A stretch of 14,262 nt of DNA from Treponema sp. GTDB taxonomy: Bacteria; Spirochaetota; Spirochaetia; Treponematales; Breznakiellaceae. The position numbers and the translations under genes are program-made. The notes beneath the pieces were generated by a model. It was not told the origin of the DNA and did no database searches. It was given only the letters and a program-made list of their open reading frames with translations. Numbering within the stretch: the stretch's first letter is position 1; each line of letters begins with the position of its first letter. Below are positions 5,673 through 14,157 of the stretch, piece by piece. The stretch lies in the NCBI GenBank assembly GCA_031273185.1, contig JAISSG010000147.1, positions 1-14,262 on the forward strand. Reading direction: 5' to 3'.

Positions 5673-6758
5673 ATGGACAAGACCGTCAAGCGAATAATAG
5701 CCGTTGCCGCGTTTTTGCTGGGCACCATGCTCGTTGTGTGCCTTGCCATGATGGCTGCGCTGGTGTACTTCAATTCAGCCCCTCCCTTCTCGTTTGACGC
5801 GGCCTCCGGCAAGGAAGGCCTTGCGGTGGAAGCGGAGGACGGGGCGCAGGCGGCGGTGCGCTTCGAGGTGCGGAGGGGGGAGAGCGCCCAGTCGGTGGGG
5901 CGGCGGCTTGCCGATTCGGGGCTTATCAGAAACTTCCTGTTCTGGTACCTGCTCTGCCGTTTCGACAACGAGCACATCAAGACCGGCACCTACCGTATCG
6001 AGGTTCCCGCCAGCCAGATCGCCATTCACCGCATGCTGGTGTCGGGAAGGCAGATTCTGCTGAGGGTGACAGTTCCTGAAGGCCTCACCATAAAAAAAAC
6101 GGCAAGGCTTCTGGAGGAAAACGGCATCTGCCCGGCTGACGAATTCCTCGCCGCCGCCGCCGATCCCGAGCTGGTAGCGCAGTACCAAATCCCCGGCACA
6201 AGCATGGAAGGCTACCTCTACCCGGACACCTACCTTTTTCCCCAGGATTTTCCTGCGGCAAGGGCCGCCAGGAAAATGGCCGACACGTTTTTTGCCCGCC
6301 TCGCCGAGATTGACGAGGATGCCGTCGCCATGCCGCCGGAGGAGTTGAACCGGCTGGTCACCCTTGCCTCGATTGTCGAGCGGGAGTACCGCATGGCGGA
6401 GGAAGCCCCGGTGATGGCAGGGGTGTTCAGCAACCGGCTGGGCATCGGCATGGCGTTGCAGTCATGCGCCACCGTCGAATACGTCATCACCGAGATTCAG
6501 GGGCGGCCCCATCCCGAAATACTCACCACGCGGGACACTGAGATACGCGATCCGTACAACACCTACATCCTCCCCGGCCTGCCGCCCGGCCCCATTGCCT
6601 CGCCCGGCGCCGTGGCGATCCGCGCCGCCTTAAATCCGTCGAAAACCAGCTACTTTTATTTCCGGCTGGTGGATCAAAGCACCGGGCGGCATTATTTTTC
6701 CAACACCCTGGACGATCACATCAGGGCGGGCGCCCTTTACGTTAAGGGCGGGTTTTGA
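5673..6758 (+). CDS. mltG: Endolytic murein transglycosylase MltG
   Basis: This is a 361-aa YceG-like (PF02618) enzyme that cleaves nascent peptidoglycan glycan strands at the inner membrane and so helps set strand length. One N-terminal membrane helix spans residues 7-32. It is followed by a LysM-like region (VRRGESAQSVGRRLADSGL, about 67-85) and the catalytic domain. The catalytic glutamate is E236 in LASIVERE. The conserved SCATVEYV, DPYNTYILPGLPPGPI and SPGAVAIRAALNP motifs are all present, so the enzyme looks intact and full length. The ribosome site is weak. The gene starts 13 nt after the MBL-fold gene, and its TGA overlaps the dnaG start (TGATG). Adjacency of mltG to dnaG links cell-wall and replication functions in one transcript. 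Confidence 0.95.
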   Translation: MDKTVKRIIAVAAFLLGTMLVVCLAMMAALVYFNSAPPFSFDAASGKEGLAVEAEDGAQAAVRFEVRRGESAQSVGRRLADSGLIRNFLFWYLLCRFDNEHIKTGTYRIEVPASQIAIHRMLVSGRQILLRVTVPEGLTIKKTARLLEENGICPADEFLAAAADPELVAQYQIPGTSMEGYLYPDTYLFPQDFPAARAARKMADTFFARLAEIDEDAVAMPPEELNRLVTLASIVEREYRMAEEAPVMAGVFSNRLGIGMALQSCATVEYVITEIQGRPHPEILTTRDTEIRDPYNTYILPGLPPGPIASPGAVAIRAALNPSKTSYFYFRLVDQSTGRHYFSNTLDDHIRAGALYVKGGF

Positions 6759-8632
6759 TGGGCAGGATTGCCAAGTCGTCCATCCAGGAAGTGCTCCAGC
6801 GGCTTGACGCCGTTGCCGTGGCAGAGGATTACGTCCGCCTGGAAAAGCGGGCAGGGCGCTATTGGGGCCGCTGCCCGTTTCACGCCGGGGGCAAGGAGCG
6901 CACCCCTTCCTTCACGGTTGACCCCGACCGAAAACTGTACTACTGCTTTGGCTGCCAGAAAGGCGGGAGCATCATCGACTTTGTCATGGAGATGGACAAG
7001 GGAGGCTATGCCGACACCATACGGGCACTTGCCCGCAAAGCCGGCGTGGAGCTTGCCTACGAGGGCGGGGACTTCGATGCCGGGGAACTTGAGGCTGAAA
7101 GTTCCCGCAAAGAGGAACTTATCGAGCTGTACCGGAGAACCGCCGTGACGTTCCGCCATTTTCTCGTGGAAATGGGCGAGGGAAGGCCCGCCCTCGATTA
7201 TCTGAAGTCACGGAAGGTCAGCATGGAGATGATCGAGCGTTTCCAGCTTGGCTTTTCCCCGGCGGACCGGGACTGGCTGTACCGTTTCCTGCAAGGCAAG
7301 GGCTATTCCCCGGAATTCCTGGACAGCTCGGGGCTGTTTTCGGCAAATCACCGGGGAATGGCGTTTTTTTCAGGCCGCCTGATGTTCCCGATACGGGACC
7401 GCCAGGGGCAGATCGTCGCCTTTGGGGGCAGGGCGATGCCTGGCTCGGTGCAAAGCGACGGGAAGGAGCCGCCAAAGTACATCAACACCCGCGAAATCGA
7501 AACCTACAAGAAAAGCCAGTTCCTCTATGCCCTTGACCTGGCGCTGCCGGAGATACGACGGTCGAAGACCGTCTACCTGGCCGAGGGCTACATGGACGTT
7601 ATCGCCCTGCACCAGGCGGGCATAGACAACGCCGTCGCCCCCTGCGGCACGGCGCTGACCGACACGCAGGTGCGGCTGCTGCGGAACTGGGCCGACCGGG
7701 CGGTGCTGGTTTTCGACTCCGACGAGGCCGGACAGAAGGCGGCGTACAAGGGGATAATCACCTGCCGCCAAAACGGCCTTGTATGTTCCCTGGTTGTGCC
7801 GGGCAGGGCCGAAAACGGGGATGAATTAAAGGACCCTGCCGAAATTTTGCAAAAATTCGGCCCCGAAACCTTGAAAAAAGTTATGAATTGTGCTACATTA
7901 GACTTTGAATACCTTATCGCCAGGGGCAAAGCCCTGCACGATGTTTCAATACCAAAGGGAAAGGCCGAAGCTGTTGCCCTACTGTATCCTTATCTTGAAG
8001 CGCTGGACTCACAAACCGAGCGCGACGATTGTATTAACGCTGCCGCAGATGAAATTCGCCTGGATCGCGGCGCCATTCTTGCTGACTACGAACGCTGGCG
8101 ACGCTCGGGCGGCAGCAGTGCCCACAGGGGCGCTGCGGAAGAACCAAATGACGAGGAGGTTCCCAACACTGACAGGCCCATACGCATGAACGATGAGCTG
8201 TTTCTGCTTACCGTCGTATCGGTCAACACGGGTTTGTATCCTGAATTCCGTGCCTCCATTACGATGCAGGAGATAGAGGACCCTGACGCTAAAGAGCTTT
8301 TTGTTGCATTGGAAGAGTGCCGTATGCACGAAGAAAGCGGATCAGAGTCGGTTCTGGAACGCATCAATTCGGAGCGGCTGCGGAATTTCATCATCGAGCG
8401 GGGAATATCTGATGAATTCAGGAGTGATTCGAAGCGCGATCCCAGGAAGCTGATGGAGGACGGGATCAAACGGGTCAAAGGGAAAAGGCTGCGGCGCAGG
8501 CTTTCCGAAATAGGATCGGAGATGCGGATGCTGGAACGGGAATCCGGCATGGATACCGGCGGCGATATAAAGGATCTAATCGCCGAGAAAATGTTTATAG
8601 ACGCTGAAATACGCAAACTGGAAGGTAACTAA
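6758..8632 (+). CDS. dnaG: DNA primase DnaG
   Basis: This 624-aa primase makes RNA primers at the replication fork. The N-terminal CHC2 zinc-binding domain uses C39, H42, C63 and C66 (CPFH and CFGC). The RNA polymerase core follows, with TOPRIM motifs EGYMD (276-280) and DSDEAG (D320, D322) that bind catalytic Mg2+. The last ~170 residues form the helicase-interacting C-terminal region, which is charged and less conserved. The ATG at 6758 overlaps the mltG stop by one base (TGATG); a TTG one codon earlier is possible but less likely. AAGGGCGGG upstream is a weak ribosome site, so coupling to mltG is likely. It is followed immediately by rpoD, matching the dnaG-rpoD part of the classical macromolecular-synthesis operon; rpsU is absent here. 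Confidence 0.97.
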   Translation: MGRIAKSSIQEVLQRLDAVAVAEDYVRLEKRAGRYWGRCPFHAGGKERTPSFTVDPDRKLYYCFGCQKGGSIIDFVMEMDKGGYADTIRALARKAGVELAYEGGDFDAGELEAESSRKEELIELYRRTAVTFRHFLVEMGEGRPALDYLKSRKVSMEMIERFQLGFSPADRDWLYRFLQGKGYSPEFLDSSGLFSANHRGMAFFSGRLMFPIRDRQGQIVAFGGRAMPGSVQSDGKEPPKYINTREIETYKKSQFLYALDLALPEIRRSKTVYLAEGYMDVIALHQAGIDNAVAPCGTALTDTQVRLLRNWADRAVLVFDSDEAGQKAAYKGIITCRQNGLVCSLVVPGRAENGDELKDPAEILQKFGPETLKKVMNCATLDFEYLIARGKALHDVSIPKGKAEAVALLYPYLEALDSQTERDDCINAAADEIRLDRGAILADYERWRRSGGSSAHRGAAEEPNDEEVPNTDRPIRMNDELFLLTVVSVNTGLYPEFRASITMQEIEDPDAKELFVALEECRMHEESGSESVLERINSERLRNFIIERGISDEFRSDSKRDPRKLMEDGIKRVKGKRLRRRLSEIGSEMRMLERESGMDTGGDIKDLIAEKMFIDAEIRKLEGN

Positions 8633-10603
8633 GTGATGCCAAATACTCATAAAGCGGAGGCCAAGGCAAGGAGCCACAGCGCTTCCAATGTAAAGCCGGT
8701 AAAGACAGGAACCAGTATAGAAAATGGCAAGAAACGGGCTGCCAGCGAACCGGTGAACGATGTCGCTCGCAACCCGGCAAAAAAGCCGGAAGAGGAAAAG
8801 CAACCGGTGCAGGCAGCCGCCGAGTCGTCGGCCCTGCCGTCGGCCCTGCCAGCGGTCGCAGAAAATACCATCGTGACGGATCCGGCGGTCATCAAGCTCG
8901 TTGAATACGCAAAGGGAAAAAAGGTCATCTCGATAGAGGAGCTTTCGGATTACCTCCCCGATCACATTTCCAACACGGAAAAAATCGAGCCGGTGCTTGC
9001 CCTGCTGGAAGCAAACAACGTGCAGATAACCGCGGACGACGCTTCCGGGGAGGAAGAGGGCGAAGCGCAAAGCCCCAAGGAAAGCGCAGCCGGGAAAAAA
9101 CGCACGGCATACAGCGACAAGGAATCTTCCCTCGTAGACGATCCGATCAGGATGTACCTGCGCGAGATTGGCCGGGAAAGCCTGCTGACCGCCGAGCAGG
9201 AAATCAAGCTTTCCCGCCAGATGGAGGAAGGGGAAAACATCATCAAGAACGTGATCAAAAAATCGGGAATGATAATTTCTGAATTTTATCACATTGCCGA
9301 GGAGGCGTTTTCCAAAAAAGACCTGAAGGAGCTGAACCTCAACAAAAAGGAAACCACCGAGCGGCTGGCAGAGCGCCGCCGGTTCAGCGGGGTTTACCGG
9401 GACTCGCTCAAAACGATACAGGGCGACCTCAAAAACTACATGGAGATCAAGCAGCGGCTCATCGGCAGGGGGGGCAACTTTCTCGAAGACAAGGAGCTTG
9501 CGGCCCTTCGCAGGAGAATAACCAAGGTAGTCAAAAACGCCGCGATACACCCCGACGAGATACTGCTTTTTTCCGAAAAGTTTATTGACGCTTCAAAAAA
9601 GATTAAGCGCTACAAGAAGGAACAGGAGCGGATAGAAAAACACCTCCAGGTGGTTTCGCTCAAGGACCTGCGTACCCTTGGCCGCTGCCTTACGATAAAG
9701 GAAGAGCGCGAGCGGCTTGAAGGCGCTTTGGGGCTTTCCTCGGACGAAATCAAGGAAAAGATTCGGCAGATCCAGGTGCGGGAAAAGAACCTGCGCTCGA
9801 TAGAGGCCGATTTTGAGGAATCCATCGACAACATCAACCTGATGGCAAAGGAAATACTGCACGGCAGGGAAATGATGAAGAACGCCAAAGATCGGCTGAT
9901 CAAGGCAAACCTGCGGCTGGTGGTTTCCATCGCAAAAAAATATACCAACCGGGGACTGCACTTTTTCGATCTGGTGCAGGAGGGCAACATAGGCCTTATC
10001 AAGGCGGTTGAGAAATTCGAGTACCAGAAGGGCTTCAAGTTTTCGACATACGCAACCTGGTGGATACGGCAGGCGATTACCCGCTCGATCTCCGACCAGG
10101 CGCGGACAATCCGCGTGCCGGTGCACATGATCGAGCAGATCAACAAGGTTCAGCGGGAATCGCGCCAGCTTATGCAATCCCTGGGACGGGAGCCGACCGA
10201 CGAGGAAATCGCCACGCGGCTGGGCTGGCCTGCGCAGCGGGTGAAGCAGGTAAAAAAAGTCGCCCGCGAGCCTATCAGCCTTGAGACGCCGATTGGCGAG
10301 GAAGAGGATTCCCTGTTGGGGGACTTTATCGAGGACAAGGAAGTGGAGAACCCCGCGATCCTGACGGCGCATACCCTGCTCCAGGAGGAAGTTGACCGGG
10401 TGCTGACCACCCTGCCCAAGCGCGAGCAGGAGGTGCTGAAAATGCGCTTCGGGCTTGGCGACGGCTATTCCCTCACCCTTGAGGAGGTCGGCCTGCTCTT
10501 CAAGGTGACCAGGGAACGGATCAGGCAGATTGAGGCGAAAGCCCTCAGGCGGCTTCGGCACCCCCGGCGCAGCCTGAAACTCAAGGATTTTTTAGACCAT
10601 TGA
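8633..10603 (+). CDS. rpoD: RNA polymerase primary sigma factor RpoD
   Basis: This 656-aa housekeeping sigma factor directs RNA polymerase to -10/-35 promoters. Region 1.1 lies near residues 80-135 and region 1.2 near 168-200 ([17 protein letters not shown]). A non-conserved region covers about 200-410. Region 2 is at 420-490, with the -10 recognition helix ([17 protein letters not shown]). Region 3 follows, then region 4 at about 580-656 with the -35 recognition helix ([18 protein letters not shown]). The first ~78 residues are a Lys/Ala/Pro-rich, low-complexity extension before region 1.1. GTG 8633 directly follows the dnaG stop, with GGAAGG (8620-8625) 7 nt upstream; ATG 8636, one codon later, is an equally possible start. 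The consensus-like promoters in this window fit recognition by such a sigma factor. Confidence 0.97.
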   Translation: MMPNTHKAEAKARSHSASNVKPVKTGTSIENGKKRAASEPVNDVARNPAKKPEEEKQPVQAAAESSALPSALPAVAENTIVTDPAVIKLVEYAKGKKVISIEELSDYLPDHISNTEKIEPVLALLEANNVQITADDASGEEEGEAQSPKESAAGKKRTAYSDKESSLVDDPIRMYLREIGRESLLTAEQEIKLSRQMEEGENIIKNVIKKSGMIISEFYHIAEEAFSKKDLKELNLNKKETTERLAERRRFSGVYRDSLKTIQGDLKNYMEIKQRLIGRGGNFLEDKELAALRRRITKVVKNAAIHPDEILLFSEKFIDASKKIKRYKKEQERIEKHLQVVSLKDLRTLGRCLTIKEERERLEGALGLSSDEIKEKIRQIQVREKNLRSIEADFEESIDNINLMAKEILHGREMMKNAKDRLIKANLRLVVSIAKKYTNRGLHFFDLVQEGNIGLIKAVEKFEYQKGFKFSTYATWWIRQAITRSISDQARTIRVPVHMIEQINKVQRESRQLMQSLGREPTDEEIATRLGWPAQRVKQVKKVAREPISLETPIGEEEDSLLGDFIEDKEVENPAILTAHTLLQEEVDRVLTTLPKREQEVLKMRFGLGDGYSLTLEEVGLLFKVTRERIRQIEAKALRRLRHPRRSLKLKDFLDH

Positions 10604-10615
10604 CAAGGAGCAAAC

Positions 10616-11461
10616 ATGGTAACCGAAAACGATCTGGACAAGCTAAGGACCTTGCAGGAGATTCTTTCAGAAAAAATTCGCCTGGAGCATGACATTCAGG
10701 AGATCCCCAAGCAATTGGGGGCGCTTGAGGAGGCCTACAGCAGAACCAGAAAGACCTATATGGAAAAAAGCCAAGAATACGAAAAGGTCAAAGCCGCCGA
10801 GGAAGAGGCGCGGGCGTTGATGCGGGAGGCTGAGGCTGGCAGGGAAAAGGCAGAGAGGGATATTTCCGAAATTCACACAACCCAGCGCGAATACGAGGCC
10901 CTTGACAAAGAGCGGCGTTATGCCGAAGAAAAGGAACAGCAGTACGGCAGGGAGGTTCAGGAGAAAGAAAGGAAACTGCTGGTGCTTGAGGAGGAGATAA
11001 AAACCCAGGCGGCCCTCAACGAGCAGTGGGAAAAGGAGCTTGCCGAAAAACGAGCCGGAATCGAGGAGGAAGTCACTGAAAAGAAAAAACAGGCCGACGT
11101 TCTCCTGAAGAAAGAAAAAAAGCTGGCCAGCGATCTTGATTCTGAAGTGGTATACAAATTCGAGCGTATTCTCAGGAACAAAAGCGGCCTTGGTATTGTC
11201 GCCATCAAAGGCAACGTCTGCATGGGCTGCCACATGATCCTGCCCGTCCAGTTTTCCAACAATGTCCGCCTTGGGGAAGAATTCGTGTTCTGCCCCTATT
11301 GCTCGCGCATTTTGTTTTACGAAGAATCATCGGATGGCGAGGAAGCCTTCTTTGACATAGACGATTCAGGTTCCCTGTACGATCCCGAGGAAGAGGACGA
11401 GGAGGAAGGCGAGGAAGAGGAAAAAGAAGAAGAGAAGATCAGCGCCGATTTTGAAGAGTAA
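10616..11461 (+). CDS. Coiled-coil protein with C4 zinc ribbon (COG1579 type)
   Basis: This is a 281-aa protein with a long charged coiled-coil at about residues 5-178 and a C4 zinc ribbon at about 195-235, using C202, C205 (CMGC), C226 and C229 (CPYC). It ends in a very acidic tail (residues ~238-281, mostly Glu and Asp). This architecture matches the zf-RING_7/COG1579 family. The chlamydial member CT398 has been reported to bind sigma-54, so a role in transcription or secretion is possible, but the function here is unknown. AAGGAG (10605-10610) lies 5 nt before the ATG, making the start secure. It begins 12 nt after rpoD, and its stop lies 4 nt before the 5' end of RNase P RNA. Confidence 0.87.
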   Translation: MVTENDLDKLRTLQEILSEKIRLEHDIQEIPKQLGALEEAYSRTRKTYMEKSQEYEKVKAAEEEARALMREAEAGREKAERDISEIHTTQREYEALDKERRYAEEKEQQYGREVQEKERKLLVLEEEIKTQAALNEQWEKELAEKRAGIEEEVTEKKKQADVLLKKEKKLASDLDSEVVYKFERILRNKSGLGIVAIKGNVCMGCHMILPVQFSNNVRLGEEFVFCPYCSRILFYEESSDGEEAFFDIDDSGSLYDPEEEDEEEGEEEEKEEEKISADFEE

Positions 11462-11465
11462 TTGG

Positions 11466-11890
11466 CGATGAACCAGACCGCCGCTGTGCGCTCATCTTAG
11501 GGTGGGCGTATGGAGGAAAGTCCGGGCTCCGCAGGACATGATGCCGGGTAACGCCCGGGCCCGGTGCTTAGGTGCCGGGACAGAGAGCGCAACAGAAAGC
11601 AAACCGCCTGCCCAGCGCCTGCTGGATGGGTAAGGGTGAAACGGCGGGGTAAGAGCCCACCACGGCGGCGGCAACGCAGCCGGTACGGCAAGCCGCATCA
11701 GGAGCAAAGCCAAGCAGCGTGGGGGCCTAAAGCCGATTGGCTTTGGGCCGCGCCAACGGTCCGTTGGTCAAACGCGGGTAGGCTGCAACGAAAGGGCCGG
11801 CAACGGCCTTTCAAGACAGATGGCGGTCAGCCAGGAGCGGCGCCTTGCAAGGCGTGCCTCTGGCGACAGAACCCGGCTTATGGTTCATCG
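11466..11890 (+). ncRNA. rnpB: RNase P RNA, type A
   Basis: This is the catalytic RNA of RNase P, which trims the 5' leaders of pre-tRNAs. Conserved blocks are in order. GAGGAAAGTCCGGGCTCC begins at 11513. ACAGAAAGCAAACC and GGTAAGGGTGAAACGGCGGG follow, then the GGGTAGGCTGC loop near 11776. The terminal ACAGAACCCGGCTTAT begins at 11866 and forms P4 with the first block. Helix P1 is visible as a perfect 10-bp pairing of CGATGAACCA (11466-11475) with TGGTTCATCG (11881-11890), which sets the ends. The length of about 425 nt is slightly long for a type A RNA. The gene starts 4 nt after the preceding stop codon, with no promoter seen in the gap. A T8-G-T7 tract (11891-11906) follows the 3' end. 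Confidence 0.96.
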
Positions 11891-11906
11891 TTTTTTTTGT
11901 TTTTTT
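11891..11906 (+). terminator. T-rich tract at the rnpB 3' end
   Basis: TTTTTTTTGTTTTTTT follows the closing P1 helix directly. No separate terminator hairpin lies between the RNA and the T tract, so termination would depend on the RNA's own 3' fold and is probably partial. The ribosome site of the next gene begins at 11909, only 2 nt further on. Confidence 0.5.
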
Positions 11907-11917
11907 ATGGAGGTTAC

Positions 11918-12280
11918 ATGCACAGCTATCTTGAAATGCTGCCTCTGAGCGATATTGCAAAATATGCCGGGGGGCATCCCAAAGGCGCCCTTCCCTTTGC
12001 CGGTTATCCCCGCCAGCATCCCTCGGAAAAGAACAAGCTGATCCTGGTATACGATCCGCTTGGGGAAAACACCACCGTCATGGAATTTAAACTTGAGGAC
12101 GTTGCTTTTGTCGAGGAAGTCCCATCAGTCGTTACCGAGGACGGGGAGGGCGTGCCGCTCATCAAGCTGTGGATACGCAAGGGTGCCCACGGGGTCATCC
12201 TTGAGCCCTTTGAGGTGCAAAGCCCGATGCAATTCGCAAGCAAGTCGATGGAAATACGGGAGCGGTTCCTGGGGGCGTAA
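11918..12280 (+). CDS. Conserved-looking 120-aa protein of unknown function
   Basis: I do not recognise the family. The protein is soluble, 120 aa, with no signal peptide, no membrane segment and no cysteines. It shows alternating hydrophobic patterns typical of a small alpha/beta or beta fold (KLILVYDPLGE, TVMEFKLEDVAFVEEV, VPLIKLWIRKGAHGVILEPFEV). GGAGG (11909-11913) lies 4 nt before the ATG, which secures this start; the in-frame open region upstream runs through rnpB and is not coding. The TAA overlaps the ATG of the radical SAM gene (TAATG), so the two are translationally coupled, and a role linked to that enzyme is a reasonable guess. Confidence 0.82.
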   Translation: MHSYLEMLPLSDIAKYAGGHPKGALPFAGYPRQHPSEKNKLILVYDPLGENTTVMEFKLEDVAFVEEVPSVVTEDGEGVPLIKLWIRKGAHGVILEPFEVQSPMQFASKSMEIRERFLGA

Positions 12281-13317
12281 TGGATTTCTCAGCCCGTTAT
12301 GCAGCCGAGGAACCTGGCGGAACGGTACGGTGCAGCCTGTGCCCCCGCCGCTGCGTCATAGCCAGCGGGAGTTTTGGTTCTTGCGGCGTGCGGGGCAACA
12401 AAAACGGCAAGCCGCTGATTCCCTTTTACGGGCAGATAACCGCCCTCGCCCTTGACCCAATCGAGAAAAAGCCCCTGTACCATTTTCGCCCCGGCTCATT
12501 GATCCTTTCGATTGGCTTTGCCGGCTGCAACCTCCACTGCCCATTTTGCCAGAACTGGCAGATTTCCCAATCCACCGATTTTGGCGGCAGACGTATGTCG
12601 CCCCCATCAACTCCCGGCGATATTATTTCCGCCGCCCTGCACCGCAACGGCGACTCGATTGCCTACACCTACTCAGAGCCGCTGGTACACATCGAATTTC
12701 TCCTGGACTGCATGACGCTGGCGAGGCGGCACGGCATAGCCAACGTGCTGGTTACCAACGGCTGCGTCAACGCCGATGCCGTGCGCGAGATCCTTGCGCT
12801 TGCCGATGCCGCAAACATAGACCTAAAATGTTTTTCACAGGAAAGTTACACGCAGACCCTTGGCGGGGACCTGGACACCGTGCTTGCGTTTATCAGGCTT
12901 GCCCATGCCGAAAACGTCCACGTTGAAGTTACGACGCTGGTAGTCCCCGGTTTTAACGATTCGCTGGAAGAGCTGGATGACTGCATCGATTTTATCGCGT
13001 CGCTTAACGCCGGGCCGGACACGCCTGCGATACCCTGGCATCTTTCGGCCTATCATCCCGATTACCACTGGAGTGCTCCGCCCACCGATCCCGGTTTCCT
13101 GAAACGAATAAAAAAGCGGGCTGGCGGAAAATTGCGTTATGTGTATGCTGGCAATATCCCCGGCGAGGAGAACGACACCTTCTGCCTGCACTGTAAGGCG
13201 CTTCTGGTACGGCGCAGGGGATACCGCACCGACACGCCGGGGCTTGCGCCGCCTTTGGAAGGGGAGGGCAATTTCCGCTGCTCGCAATGCGGCGGGAAAA
13301 CGCCGATTGTGGTTTGA
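12280..13317 (+). CDS. amrS: AmmeMemoRadiSam-type radical SAM enzyme
   Basis: This is a 345-aa radical SAM protein resembling the AmmeMemoRadiSam system enzyme (COG1180 PflA-like). The [4Fe-4S]-SAM motif is CNLHCPFC (C83, C87, C90). An N-terminal cysteine cluster (C18, C21, C25, C35 in CSLCPRRC and CGVR) is characteristic of the subgroup. LSIGFAGCN, TYSEPLVHIEF and the C-terminal PWHLSAYHPDY also fit. A short zinc-ribbon-like tail carries C302, C305, C334 and C337. The reaction is unknown; the family is named for its usual association with AMMECR1 and Memo proteins. Neither partner is present in the window. The start ATG overlaps the stop of the preceding gene. No clear terminator follows. 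Confidence 0.88.
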   Translation: MDFSARYAAEEPGGTVRCSLCPRRCVIASGSFGSCGVRGNKNGKPLIPFYGQITALALDPIEKKPLYHFRPGSLILSIGFAGCNLHCPFCQNWQISQSTDFGGRRMSPPSTPGDIISAALHRNGDSIAYTYSEPLVHIEFLLDCMTLARRHGIANVLVTNGCVNADAVREILALADAANIDLKCFSQESYTQTLGGDLDTVLAFIRLAHAENVHVEVTTLVVPGFNDSLEELDDCIDFIASLNAGPDTPAIPWHLSAYHPDYHWSAPPTDPGFLKRIKKRAGGKLRYVYAGNIPGEENDTFCLHCKALLVRRRGYRTDTPGLAPPLEGEGNFRCSQCGGKTPIVV

Positions 13318-13329
13318 TTTGAGAAGAGG

Positions 13330-13349
13330 CTCACGCAAAGGCACGGAGG
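13330..13349. repeat. Possible dispersed intergenic repeat fragment
   Basis: CTCACGCAAAGGCACGGAGG resembles a short intergenic motif (CTCACGCAAAGGCGC and similar) that I recall recurring in several bacterial genomes. It is isolated here, in the gap between the radical SAM gene and the AT-rich lipoprotein gene. No second copy was noticed in this window, so this rests on recalled pattern only. Confidence 0.3.
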
Positions 13350-13437
13350 TAGGGAGGGAAAAGAACTATGTGTTATTTGTAGGCTGTGTGTAAATACGGC
13401 CTTGAATAATTGAAAAGAAAATCGGTTGGTTATAACC

Positions 13438-13466
13438 TTGACAAAAATGAATATAAAAGATAAATT
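13438..13466 (+). promoter_or_regulatory. Consensus-like promoter of the SH3 lipoprotein gene
   Basis: TTGACA (13438-13443), a 17-bp spacer and TAAATT (13461-13466) form a strong sigma70-type promoter in an AT-rich setting. Transcription should start near 13473, immediately before the ribosome site AAAGGAG (13474-13480), giving a very short leader to the ATG at 13486. Confidence 0.7.
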
Positions 13467-13485
13467 TATAAACAAAGGAGCTGTT

Positions 13486-14157
13486 ATGAAAAAGGTATAT
13501 TTATTATCAGTATTGTTTATAATGCTAATCAGTTGCTCAAGAAAAACAGTAGAAGAAAGAGTATATACTGAAAATACCTATATCACTGAATCTGAAATTA
13601 CATCTTCGGAAAGCGCGGGTGTGGAAATTAGGGCATTAAATAATGAAACCGATTACAATAATGGTAATGGGACAATATTGGAGAGAAAAATATTAAATGG
13701 CAAAAATTGGATAATTACAAAACACGAAACTGAAAATAAAGAAGTTGGATGGGAGACTTTTAATGCATATGAAAATTTAGGAGAAAAAAATGGTGAAGTT
13801 TTGTTTGTGTTACGTGACCGTATGATTGTTTCAACGCTGGAAATAGCATATGCCGAAGAGAGAAAAAATAATTTTGAATTATGGATAAAGATAAAAAATA
13901 ATCAAGGGAATATTGGTTGGATTAAGACAAATGGTTATTATAATCCATATCATGATGGTACATGGGCAATCATTGAAATAATAGAACTAAATGGAAACAT
14001 TTCTACTGTTAGAAAATTAGAACAGGGTCTGGAAACAACCACAAGATTAAATGTTAGGGATAAACCAGGCCTTGCAGGTAATATTTTATTTCAATTAAAT
14101 TCAGGGACATATATTGAAACTCTTGGTATTGTCGAAGAGATTAAAGGGAACCTCTAA
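13486..14157 (+). pseudogene. SH3-domain lipoprotein, 3' end truncated by insertion sequence
   Basis: This is 223 codons from ATG 13486, with AAAGGAG 5 nt upstream; an earlier in-frame ATG overlaps the promoter. The N-terminus is a lipoprotein signal with the spirochaete-style lipobox LISC (lipidated C17). Two bacterial SH3-like repeats follow. The first, near residues 90-150, retains its closing WIKIKNNQGNIGWI half. The second begins RLNVRDKPGLAGNILFQL but stops at EEIKGNL, before the matching half. The stop codon lies inside GGGAACCTCTAAAAACCC, the likely left end of an insertion sequence. The coding sequence is far more AT-rich than its neighbours, suggesting recent acquisition. Family members are surface or periplasmic, with SH3 repeats often linked to wall binding. 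The shortened product may still be made. The domain call is fairly secure; the truncation is inferred. Confidence 0.75.

Noticed and set aside
9593..10561. 322-codon minus-strand frame within rpoD
   Set aside because: It is a shadow frame of the highly conserved sigma factor gene in GC-rich DNA.
11564..11917. Open frame extending the 120-aa protein upstream
   Set aside because: It lies inside RNase P RNA, whose conserved blocks are unmistakable; the ATG at 11918 has a good ribosome site.
13426..13485. Earlier ATG for the SH3 lipoprotein
   Set aside because: It precedes the promoter itself, and the internal ATG at 13486 has a perfect ribosome site and begins a lipoprotein signal.
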